Positions 57,402-64,000 of a stretch of 64,000 bases of DNA are shown piece by piece. The stretch covers positions 1,302,001 through 1,366,000 of the forward strand of contig OZ242042.1 in NCBI GenBank assembly GCA_965204905.1, read 5' to 3'. Each line of letters begins with the position of its first letter. The first letter of the stretch is position 1. The stretch comes from Bin87 sp965204905 (lineage in GTDB: Bacteria; Chloroflexota; Dehalococcoidia; Lucifugimonadales; UBA3495). The notes beneath the pieces were generated by a model that saw nothing but the letters and a program-made list of their open reading frames with translations, was not told the origin of the DNA and made no database searches. A program made the translations under genes and the position numbers.

Positions 57402-58595
57402 ATGGACATCTCAGGCCCCCTGACGGGCATCAAGGTTCTTGATCTGAGCGAGGACATCGCCGGGTCTTTCTGCGCCAGGCTGCTGGCTGACTACGGCGCT
57501 GACGTTCTCAAGGTGGAACCTCCCGGCGGGTCGGCGATGCGCCGGTTTGGCCCCTTTTACCAGGATGAACCGAACCCTGAAAAAAGCCTGTTCTTCCTTA
57601 TCCTCAATCTGAACAAGAAGGGCATCACGCTGGATCTGTCTTCTCCGGCGGGCCGTCGCCTGCTTATGGAGTTAATCCCCCACGTTGATCTGGTAATTGA
57701 AAGCTACAGGCCGGGATACCTGGCAAGCTTGGGCATCGGATACGATGACTTCGCCAGGATAAATTCCGGCCTGGTGATGACATCCATTACGCCCTTTGGC
57801 CAAACCGGACCTTACAGCCAATACTCCGGTGAAGAGATCGTTTCCTACGCCATGGGGATGGTGATGGGTATCAGCGGAGTCCAGGGACGCCCGCCTTTGA
57901 AACACGGAGGGTTCCAGGCCCAATACCAGGGCGGACTTTTCGGCGCCGGCGCGACCGCCATGGCCCTGTTCGCGCAAGACCGACACGGGATCGGCCAGCA
58001 CGTGGACGTTTCCATAACCGAGTGCGTGGCCTCGACCATGATGGCTACCCAGACCATCTACCCATTCATCGGCGGAGTCCAGATTCGACGGGCCGATGGC
58101 ACAATGTGGGAAAATCCCATGCCCTGCAAGGATGGCTGGATCATTGTCCAGGCCGGCGGTGGCGCGACCTGGGAGGACATTGCCGATTTCTTCCAGGCAC
58201 CGGAATTGCTGGAACCGCGTTTCGCCGACCGTGCCCAAAGGGTACGCAACGGCCCAGCCATGGATCAGGTGGTGCTGGACGCCATCCGCGACCGGGAAAA
58301 GTGGGAGCTGTTTCCGAAGGCTGCGGAAAAGCGGATGCTGTTCGGCCTGGTGCAAACCCCTTCCGAATTGGCCGAATGCCCGCAACTGGAATCGCGCGAA
58401 TTCTATCGTGAAACCGAGCACCCGGTGATCGGCAGAGTAAAAGTGCCCGCTGAACTGTTCCGTATGTCTCCCGACGGCTATCATCTGCGTATGCCGGCCC
58501 CTACGCTGGGCCAGCACAATCGCGAGGTTTTCGTCGATGGCCTGGGCTACAGTACAGCGCAACTGTCCGTGATGCGGCAAACGGGCATTATCTGA
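57402..58595 (+). CDS. CaiB/BaiF family III CoA-transferase, copy 1
   Basis: 397 residues. Begins GPLTGIKVLDLSEDIAGSFCARLLADYGADVLKVEPPGG (read in parts), the canonical family III start. Middle motifs are LDLSSPAGRRLLMELIPHVDLVIESYRPGYLASLG and ITPFGQTGPYSQYSG. It transfers CoA between carboxylic acids through an enzyme-bound Asp anhydride. Co-transcribed with a second such gene 16 bases downstream. Confidence 0.92.
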   Translation: MDISGPLTGIKVLDLSEDIAGSFCARLLADYGADVLKVEPPGGSAMRRFGPFYQDEPNPEKSLFFLILNLNKKGITLDLSSPAGRRLLMELIPHVDLVIESYRPGYLASLGIGYDDFARINSGLVMTSITPFGQTGPYSQYSGEEIVSYAMGMVMGISGVQGRPPLKHGGFQAQYQGGLFGAGATAMALFAQDRHGIGQHVDVSITECVASTMMATQTIYPFIGGVQIRRADGTMWENPMPCKDGWIIVQAGGGATWEDIADFFQAPELLEPRFADRAQRVRNGPAMDQVVLDAIRDREKWELFPKAAEKRMLFGLVQTPSELAECPQLESREFYRETEHPVIGRVKVPAELFRMSPDGYHLRMPAPTLGQHNREVFVDGLGYSTAQLSVMRQTGII

Positions 58596-58611
58596 ACGGA
58601 GTTATCCATCT

Positions 58612-59964
58612 ATGCCACCGCTACCCCTGGAAGGGATTCGCGTCCTGGATTCCACCTACGTCTTCGCTCTTCCGTACACGGGCGGCCAGTTGGCAGACCT
58701 GGGCGCCGAGGTCATCAAGATCGAGGGGCCGGGCCGGCCGGACATCACTCGCGGCGGTGGCCTGTACGGGACGTTCCCGGACAACGAACCGGGCGAAGAC
58801 TGGTGGAACCGTCCATCCACCTACCAGCTACTCAACCGGGGCAAGCGATCCTTAGTGCTGGATATGTCCCGCGAGGAAGGCCGCGAGATTTTCCGTGAAC
58901 TGGTCACGGTAAGCGACGTGGTAATGGAAAACTTTACGCCGCGGGTCATGCGCCGGTGGGGGCTTGATTATCCCAACCTGCGAAAACTGCGGCCCGACAT
59001 CATCATGGTTTCCAACACCGGCTACGGGCACGGCGACGGGCCATACTCGTCCTACCCAGCGCAGGCAACCACCCAGGAAGGCACTCATGGCCACTGCTGG
59101 GTGACCGGCTACCCTGGCGACGAGCCTTCCAAGGCCGGCAGGTCTTTTGTGGACTTCCTCTCCACGTGGAGCGCCATGCTCGCCATCGGATCCGCGTTGC
59201 GCTACCGCAACCGGACGGGACGCGGCCAGTGGATCGATATAGGCATGTACCAGGCGGGGGTGATGTTCCTGTCGGAATATCTGATGGATGCTATCGTCAA
59301 CGGGCGCGAAGGTGAACGCATCGGCAACCGCCACCCGTACCGAGCTCCTCAGGGAGCATACCCGGCGGCCGGCGAAGACGAGTGGATCGCTTTGTCGGTG
59401 GCGGACAACCACCAATGGCGCGCCCTATGCCGGTTGATGGAACGTCCCGATCTGGCCGGGGATGAACGGCTCGGCTCAGTGCAGGGTCGCCAAGCACGGC
59501 ACGATGAAATCGACGCTGCCGTATCTGAATGGACTCGCCAGCATGACAAGTACGAGTTGATGCACCGGATGCAGGCAGTTGGCATCGCCTCCGGCCCCGT
59601 GCTAAGCGGTAAAGACGTGCATTTCGACTCCCACTACCGCAGCCGCAACTTTCTGGAGCGAGTCCAATACCCCGAGGAACAGGAAATGGGAACCCGCATC
59701 ATCATGGGCCGTCCCTACAAACTGTCCAAGACTCCGCTGGAAGTGCAGGGGCCGGCGCCGAAGTTTGGCCAGGACAATGTGGCCCTGCTGGAATCTCTCC
59801 TCGGCAAACCGTCCCAGCAGGTGAACCAATTGGCTGATGAGACGGTGATAACCGCTGTTCCAACCAACGGTGAACCGTCGCCCACCCTGGACCCACAAGA
59901 GCTGGTAGAGCGCGGCCAATTGGCCGAGTGGGACCCCGAGTACCGCCAGCGGTTGGGGATTTGA
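58612..59964 (+). CDS. CaiB/BaiF family III CoA-transferase, copy 2
   Basis: 450 residues. Starts LEGIRVLDSTYVFALPYTGGQLADLGAEVIKIEGPG in segments; the Asp-Ser-Thr-Tyr replaces the usual Asp-Leu-Ser/Thr. Later motifs are LDMSREEGREIFRELVTVSDVVMENF and GRGQWIDIGMYQ. An extended C-terminal ~50 residues follow the core. Two adjacent family III enzymes may form a heteromer or act on successive acids. Such genes are numerous in SAR202-type genomes. Confidence 0.92.
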   Translation: MPPLPLEGIRVLDSTYVFALPYTGGQLADLGAEVIKIEGPGRPDITRGGGLYGTFPDNEPGEDWWNRPSTYQLLNRGKRSLVLDMSREEGREIFRELVTVSDVVMENFTPRVMRRWGLDYPNLRKLRPDIIMVSNTGYGHGDGPYSSYPAQATTQEGTHGHCWVTGYPGDEPSKAGRSFVDFLSTWSAMLAIGSALRYRNRTGRGQWIDIGMYQAGVMFLSEYLMDAIVNGREGERIGNRHPYRAPQGAYPAAGEDEWIALSVADNHQWRALCRLMERPDLAGDERLGSVQGRQARHDEIDAAVSEWTRQHDKYELMHRMQAVGIASGPVLSGKDVHFDSHYRSRNFLERVQYPEEQEMGTRIIMGRPYKLSKTPLEVQGPAPKFGQDNVALLESLLGKPSQQVNQLADETVITAVPTNGEPSPTLDPQELVERGQLAEWDPEYRQRLGI

Positions 59965-60023
59965 CGATTGCGCCGCCGGGGTCTAACCTGAATGTTGGCG
60001 CGTCATACTCTCGCGCCGGGCCG

Positions 60024-60095
60024 GGGCCCGTAGCTCAGTGGTAGAGCGTCCGACTCATAATCGGCAGGTCACAGGTTCGAACCCTGTCGGGCCCA
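60024..60095 (+). tRNA. tRNA with CAT anticodon (Met or Ile2)
   Basis: Acceptor stem GGGCCCG (60024-60030) pairs with CGGGCCC (60088-60094), discriminator A. D arm GCTC-AGTGGTA-GAGC, anticodon loop CTCATAA with CAT at 60056-60058, T arm ACAGG-TTCGAAC-CCTGT. CCA is not encoded. Features match both elongator Met and Ile2 (lysidine-modified) tRNAs, and the sequence alone does not separate them. It is not an initiator, which needs the GGG/CCC anticodon stem. Confidence 0.93.
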
Positions 60096-60159
60096 CTTCT
60101 CATATAAATTCTTGCGATCCCAACCGGAGTATTCCGGGATAAGATAGAGCGAGTTTGAG

Positions 60160-61902
60160 TTGGATACACCGACGATAAACGAAAATGTTCGCTATGAGCC
60201 GGACGAAAATCCACCCCTGCTGATTACCGCGGGCGCCGGCGTCCAGGCCGCTCTGACCATCATCGGCGGCGTGGTGTTGGGCGTCCTCATCGTGTTCCGC
60301 ATCGCGGGGCAGCCCGAGGCCAGTTTGGCGTGGGCGGTATTTGCCGCGATGCTTATCAGCGGCGTGACCACGATAATCCAAGCGGTTCGGATCTGGAGAA
60401 TTGGGGCCGGTCATGTCCTGATGATGGGCACGTCCGGGGCTTTTATTGCCGTCTGCGCCGGCGCACTGATGGAAGGCGGCCCGGCGTTGATGGCCAGCCT
60501 GGTCGTCATTTCCGCCCTGTTTCAGTTCGCGTTGGCGGCGCGGTTGTCGCTGTTTCGGCGCATCTTTACCCCCGTAGTGACCGGAACGGTGATTATGCTG
60601 ATCGCGGCCACGGTGATGCCGATTCTGTTCAGCATGCTGACCGACGTGCCGGAAGGGGTTGCGTCCAGCGCGTCCCCGATTGTAACGGCGATCACCGTCA
60701 TTACCGTGGTTACGTTGGTGCTCCGCGCTCCCCCGGCCTTGCGCATTTGGTCGCCCCTGATCGGCATTATCGTCGGGTGCATCGTTTCCGTGCCATTCGG
60801 AATGTATGATTTCCAGTACGTGCTGGATGCGCCGTGGTTTGGCATCGCGTTCCAATCCTGGCCGGGATTCGACGTAACTCCGGGCGTAGAGTTCTGGGCG
60901 CTGCTGCCGGCCTTCGTGGTGGTCACCCTGGTTGGGGCCATCGAAACCATCGGCGACGGAGTAGCCATCCAGCGGGTTTCCCGCCGCCGGCCCCAGGCAA
61001 CGGACTTCCGCGTGGTGCAGGGCGCGCTCAACGCTGACGGTGTGGGCAACCTGCTCTCCGGCCTGGCCGGCACTGTGCCCAACACCACGTATTCCAGTAG
61101 CATATCGTTGGCCGAAGTTACCGGCATAGCCGCACGCCGGGTTGGCATTGTTATCGGCGTGGTCTTCATCGCGCTGGCCTTCTTCCCCAAAGTCGCCGCG
61201 TTGCTCATTGCCATTCCGGCCCCGGTGGTCGCCGGATACGCCGCGCTACTGATTGCGTTGCTCTTCATTCAGGGTATGAACATCGTCATACGAGACGGCC
61301 TCGACCACCGAAAAGCCACCATCGTCGGGCTGGCTTTCTGGATTGGGGTAGGATTCCAGAATCAGGTTATTTTCGCCGACCTGCTGGGCGATGGTTTTCT
61401 CGGCGTACTGCTGGGCAACGGCATGACTTCCGGAGCGATTGCCGCTTTGCTGATGGTGCTGTTCGTGGAACTGTTCCGCCGGCGGGGACGGCGCTTGCAA
61501 GTTGCCCTCGACGATGACGCTGCGGCCAGGATTGATGAGTTCTTGCGCGGGTTCGCTTCCAACGCGGGATGGAACGACGATTCCACCTCGCGACTGACCG
61601 CTGCTGGAGAAGAAACACTGGCAATACTGCGGCAAGAGGAAGACGATGTCACGGCCGGCGCCGCGCGACGCCTGGTGGTATCGGCGCGCGTTGAGGGGAA
61701 CACTGCCCAGATGGAGTTCGTGACCGCTCTGGAAGGCGAGAATATGGAGGACAGGCTGTCTTACCTGGGCGAGCTGCCGGCGATTCCCGACGACAAGGAA
61801 GTTTCGTTCCGGCTGCTGCGGCATTACGCATCCTCTGTGCAGCATCAGAAGTACCACGGCGTTGACATCATCACGGTGTCGGTGGATGGCCCGCGCTCGT
61901 AG
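60160..61902 (+). CDS. NCS2-type nucleobase permease with C-terminal GHKL-like domain
   Basis: 580 residues from TTG 60160. The first ~450 form the 14-helix NCS2 (uracil-xanthine permease) fold: AALTIIGGVVLGVLIVFRIAG, MGTSGAFIAV, VGAIETIGDGVAIQRVSRR and GLAGTVPNTTYSSSIS, where Glu and the Asn-Thr segment bind substrate. The last ~130 residues are soluble: RIDEFLRGFASNAGW, RLTAAGEETLAILRQ, RRLVVSARVEG and FRLLRHYASSVQHQKYHGVDIITV, resembling a degenerate GHKL/anti-sigma ATP-binding fold. The catalytic Asn of that fold is not apparent. The fusion suggests a regulated transporter (inference). Confidence 0.8.
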   Translation: MDTPTINENVRYEPDENPPLLITAGAGVQAALTIIGGVVLGVLIVFRIAGQPEASLAWAVFAAMLISGVTTIIQAVRIWRIGAGHVLMMGTSGAFIAVCAGALMEGGPALMASLVVISALFQFALAARLSLFRRIFTPVVTGTVIMLIAATVMPILFSMLTDVPEGVASSASPIVTAITVITVVTLVLRAPPALRIWSPLIGIIVGCIVSVPFGMYDFQYVLDAPWFGIAFQSWPGFDVTPGVEFWALLPAFVVVTLVGAIETIGDGVAIQRVSRRRPQATDFRVVQGALNADGVGNLLSGLAGTVPNTTYSSSISLAEVTGIAARRVGIVIGVVFIALAFFPKVAALLIAIPAPVVAGYAALLIALLFIQGMNIVIRDGLDHRKATIVGLAFWIGVGFQNQVIFADLLGDGFLGVLLGNGMTSGAIAALLMVLFVELFRRRGRRLQVALDDDAAARIDEFLRGFASNAGWNDDSTSRLTAAGEETLAILRQEEDDVTAGAARRLVVSARVEGNTAQMEFVTALEGENMEDRLSYLGELPAIPDDKEVSFRLLRHYASSVQHQKYHGVDIITVSVDGPRS

Positions 61903-62467
61903 GTTGATCCTCATCCGCCACTGCCAGGCGACGGGCCAGGAACCCGACGCGCCCCTGACGGAAGCCGGCCTCCGGCAAGCGGAATCACTGCGCGATTTTC
62001 TGGCCGGCTGGCCCATCGACGCCGTGGCAGCCAGCGAGTACCGCCGAGCGAGGCAGACGGCGGAACCGTTGGGCGCTGCGCTTGGGCTGGATGTGCGAGT
62101 GGACGTCCGCCTGAACGAGCGGAAACTCTCTGAGAAACCAACTGACAACTGGCGGGAGATCGTCAGGGATTCCTTTGAAGACCCGGACTTGCGCGGACCC
62201 GGGGGAGAATCGGCGAGAGAGGTGTCCCAAAGAGCCTGGACCGCGCTGAAAAACCTGCTGGAACATGGTTGCCAACTGCCCGCCGTGGTAACACACGGGA
62301 ACCTGTTGAGCCTGGTGTTGCATTCTATGGATGCCACGTTTGGCTACGAAGGCTGGGAAAGGCTGTCCAATCCGGATGTATATTTACTGGAGGATTCCGT
62401 AGATGGGCGGTTGACTTTTAGCAGGCTGTGGACGCCAGGGACTGGATTCCCGCTTTCGCCGGAATGA
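61886..62467 (+). CDS. histidine phosphatase-superfamily protein
   Basis: 193 residues from ATG 61886, overlapping the permease stop. Catalytic RHC motif: LILIRHCQATGQ, with Cys where RHG is standard; a second His lies in AVVTHGNLLSLVL and the acid region is LNERKLSEKP. The final residues (GTGFPLSPE) and the TGA stop come from a dispersed palindrome at 62441-62470. Likely a phosphomonoesterase of the phosphoglycerate-mutase type; substrate unknown. Confidence 0.88.
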   Translation: MARARRLILIRHCQATGQEPDAPLTEAGLRQAESLRDFLAGWPIDAVAASEYRRARQTAEPLGAALGLDVRVDVRLNERKLSEKPTDNWREIVRDSFEDPDLRGPGGESAREVSQRAWTALKNLLEHGCQLPAVVTHGNLLSLVLHSMDATFGYEGWERLSNPDVYLLEDSVDGRLTFSRLWTPGTGFPLSPE

Positions 62468-62490
62468 CGGGTGTGTTGCGGGAATGACGG
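62441..62490 (+). repeat. dispersed GGATTCC-GGAATGACGG palindrome, copy 5, with satellites
   Basis: CTGGATTCCCGCTTTCGCCGGAATGACGG is followed by a second GCGGGAATGACGG at 62478-62490 and a weaker GCGGAACGACGG. It provides the C-terminus and stop of the histidine phosphatase gene. Confidence 0.8.
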
Positions 62491-62535
62491 GGCGTGTTGC
62501 GGAACGACGGAATATTTTTGAGCGGAGGAACCACT

Positions 62536-63294
62536 ATGGGACGATTGGACGGAAAGGTGGCGTTGATCAGCGGCGGGGCCCGAGGAATGGGGGCATCGGA
62601 AGCCCGGATGTTTGCGGCGGAGGGCGCTGCCGTAGTAATCGGCGACGTCCTCGATGACGAGGGCGAGGCGATGGCAGCGTCGATCAGGGCAGAAGGCGGA
62701 CGCTGCGACTATCATCGGCTGGACGTAACATCGGAGTCGGATTGGCAGGATGTGGTCGCAGCGGCGGTCGCCACGTACGGGAAGCTGAACGTGCTGGTCA
62801 ATAACGCGGGCATCGGCAGCAATTCTTTTCGCATTCACGAGGAGCCGGTGGAGCTTTGGGACGCCACGATGGACGTGAATCTAAAAGGCGTTTTCCTGGG
62901 AACCCGCGCGGCGATTCCGGTCATGCTGGAAGAAGGCGGTGGCTCGATCATCAACATTTCCTCACAACTGGGGATTGTGGCGGTGCCGTACAACGGAGCG
63001 GCCTATCAGACGGCGAAGGGCGGTGTCCGCATACTGACCAAGGCGGCTGCGCTCCAGTATGCCGGTGAAGGAATTCGGGTCAATTCAGTGCATCCCGGGC
63101 CGATAGTGACGGAGATGACGCGAGCGGGGCGGGATAACCCGGAACGCCTGGCCACCATGCTGGCTCGGATTCCTATGGGCCGCTACGGAGAACCCGAGGA
63201 GGTTGCCAACGCCGTGCTGTACCTGGCGTCGGACGAATCGTCTTTCGTCACCGGCAGCGAGGTGGTGGTCGATGGCGGCTGGACGGCGCAGTGA
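62536..63294 (+). CDS. short-chain dehydrogenase/reductase
   Basis: 252 residues from ATG 62536 (GCGGAGGAA upstream). Classical SDR: nucleotide loop SGGARGMG (12-19), NNAG (89-92), catalytic Ser around S143, Y157 and K161 in YQTAKGGV. C-terminus has SFVTGSEVVVDGGW. Acidic residue after the second strand (GDVLDD) favours NAD over NADP. Substrate unknown; steroid or 3-oxoacyl-type alcohols are typical. It converges with the next gene on a shared TGATCA. Confidence 0.9.
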   Translation: MGRLDGKVALISGGARGMGASEARMFAAEGAAVVIGDVLDDEGEAMAASIRAEGGRCDYHRLDVTSESDWQDVVAAAVATYGKLNVLVNNAGIGSNSFRIHEEPVELWDATMDVNLKGVFLGTRAAIPVMLEEGGGSIINISSQLGIVAVPYNGAAYQTAKGGVRILTKAAALQYAGEGIRVNSVHPGPIVTEMTRAGRDNPERLATMLARIPMGRYGEPEEVANAVLYLASDESSFVTGSEVVVDGGWTAQ

Positions 63295-63999
63295 TCAGGG
63301 TTTCGGAAGTTGGCTGAAGCGTTCCAGTTGTTGCAGGAACTGTTCCGGGGTTTCGGCCCGTGGCTCCAACACCAGGTAGGTCAAACCGGCGTCGGCATAG
63401 TCCGACAGGTCGGCGGATATTTGATCGAGTGAACCTCGCAATGGGGTTCGGCCCTCGCCGCCAAATGGCCCATTGGTGATGTCCAGCCCGGCGCGGAGGG
63501 ATATTGCGTAGCCGTCCATAACCCGGCCGGCTGCGGCCCGCAATTCGGCGATGCGTCCGGCAACGCGGGCTACGTCAACCGGTGATTGCCGGACACCGTG
63601 CCAGCCGTCTCCGAGGTTAGCGGCGCGGCGGAGGGCGGGCGCACTGATCCCGCCGGTCCAGATTGGAGGGTGTGGGTCCTGTACCGGGCGGGGCGAAATG
63701 CCCACGCCGGAAACATCGTAGTGCGACCCGGATAGGTCAGGGCCAGGCTGGGTCCACAAAGCGCGCAGGACGGCGATATGCTCGTCAGTTACGCCGCCGC
63801 GAGCGTCAAAATCGGCGTTGAGCGCGGCGAATTCTTCGGCCATCCAGCCCACGCCCGCGCCGACTATGAGGCGGCCGGCGGAGATAACGTCCAGCGTCGC
63901 CAGCATCTTGGCGTTGAGCACCGGGTGTCGATAGGGCAGCACCAGGACGCTGAAGCCCAAATGGACGGAATCGGTTACCGCTGCCAGATAGGACAGAGC
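63295..63999 (-). CDS. LLM-class F420-dependent oxidoreductase (5' partial)
   Basis: At least 235 residues; the frame is open to the window edge (upstream residues LSYLAAVTDSVHLGFSVLVLP). Motifs: LNAKMLATLDVISAGRLIVGAGVGW and PPIWTGGISAPALRRAANLGDGWHG. It fits the F420-type luciferase-like group. The start lies beyond base 64000. Paralogue of the gene at 43658. No neighbours are visible. Confidence 0.88.
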   Translation of the reverse strand, partial: ALSYLAAVTDSVHLGFSVLVLPYRHPVLNAKMLATLDVISAGRLIVGAGVGWMAEEFAALNADFDARGGVTDEHIAVLRALWTQPGPDLSGSHYDVSGVGISPRPVQDPHPPIWTGGISAPALRRAANLGDGWHGVRQSPVDVARVAGRIAELRAAAGRVMDGYAISLRAGLDITNGPFGGEGRTPLRGSLDQISADLSDYADAGLTYLVLEPRAETPEQFLQQLERFSQLPKP

Positions 64000-64000
64000 G

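Noticed and set aside
60024..60095. tRNA-Sec
   Set aside because: The anticodon is CAT and the acceptor is 7 bp; selC must lie elsewhere if the selenoprotein is real.
1..64000. CRISPR array, prophage or IS element
   Set aside because: No evenly spaced repeats with unique spacers, no transposase, integrase or phage structural genes were seen.

Overview
The window is high-GC bacterial chromosome and most resembles a member of the Chloroflexota, probably a Dehalococcoidia/SAR202-like lineage. The clues are a very large Chlor_Arch_YYY (DUF2298) membrane protein, two Uma2-family proteins, F420-type luciferase-like oxidoreductases, paired CaiB/BaiF CoA-transferases, a large (Alu-domain) bacterial SRP RNA, and several families of short dispersed palindromes. 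This placement is inference from gene content; no rRNA is present.

Layout. 1-1114: end of a CinA-like/nucleotidyltransferase fusion. 1189-13183: an eleven-gene complex I operon (nuoABCDHIJKLMN, no nuoEFG), interrupted by two HicB-like genes, a Uma2 gene and a small Cys/Lys-rich gene. 13184-13928: a 745-base non-coding stretch with hairpins and a gene remnant. 13929-22262: a coiled-coil membrane protein, a SLOG-type protein, enolase, GAPDH and the 1595-residue YYY/glycosyltransferase-like protein. 22458-25546: an oxidoreductase converging on a cassette that encodes a UGSC-family selenoprotein read through an in-frame UGA. 25616-30329: rplI-dnaB-dnaD-like gene-tandem AAA+ helicase-loader gene, on the minus strand. 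30350-31670: speD-speE. 32061-37480: radical SAM/B12 protein, fabF, recJ, second Uma2. 37508-40141: lgt, ispE, rsmA. 40203-40424: SRP RNA with its own promoter. 41028-43566: a HigB/HigA-like module and a secreted leucine-rich-repeat protein. 43658-48772: LLM oxidoreductase, epimerase, folC, second fabF, SWIM protein. 48969-53518: rny-ymdB-PHP-PlsY-like-zinc-finger membrane protein. 53515-56529: recX/recA, glutaredoxin, Fur, VOC protein. 56569-64000: flavin reductase, two CoA-transferases, a tRNA(CAT), an NCS2 permease with an unusual C-terminal domain, histidine phosphatase, SDR and a partial LLM oxidoreductase.

The genes are mostly housekeeping: respiration, glycolysis, replication, recombination, RNA decay, lipid, isoprenoid and polyamine synthesis. 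The strongest non-routine signals are (i) the UGSC selenoprotein, whose coding sequence runs through a TGA at 23813-23815 followed by a SECIS-compatible hairpin; (ii) a protein with two complete DnaC/DnaI-like ATPase domains, encoded beside dnaB and a DnaD-like gene; (iii) a transporter ending in a GHKL-like domain; and (iv) short palindromic repeats that supply stop codons and even an internal peptide to genes. All coordinates and starts were read by eye; no homology search was run.
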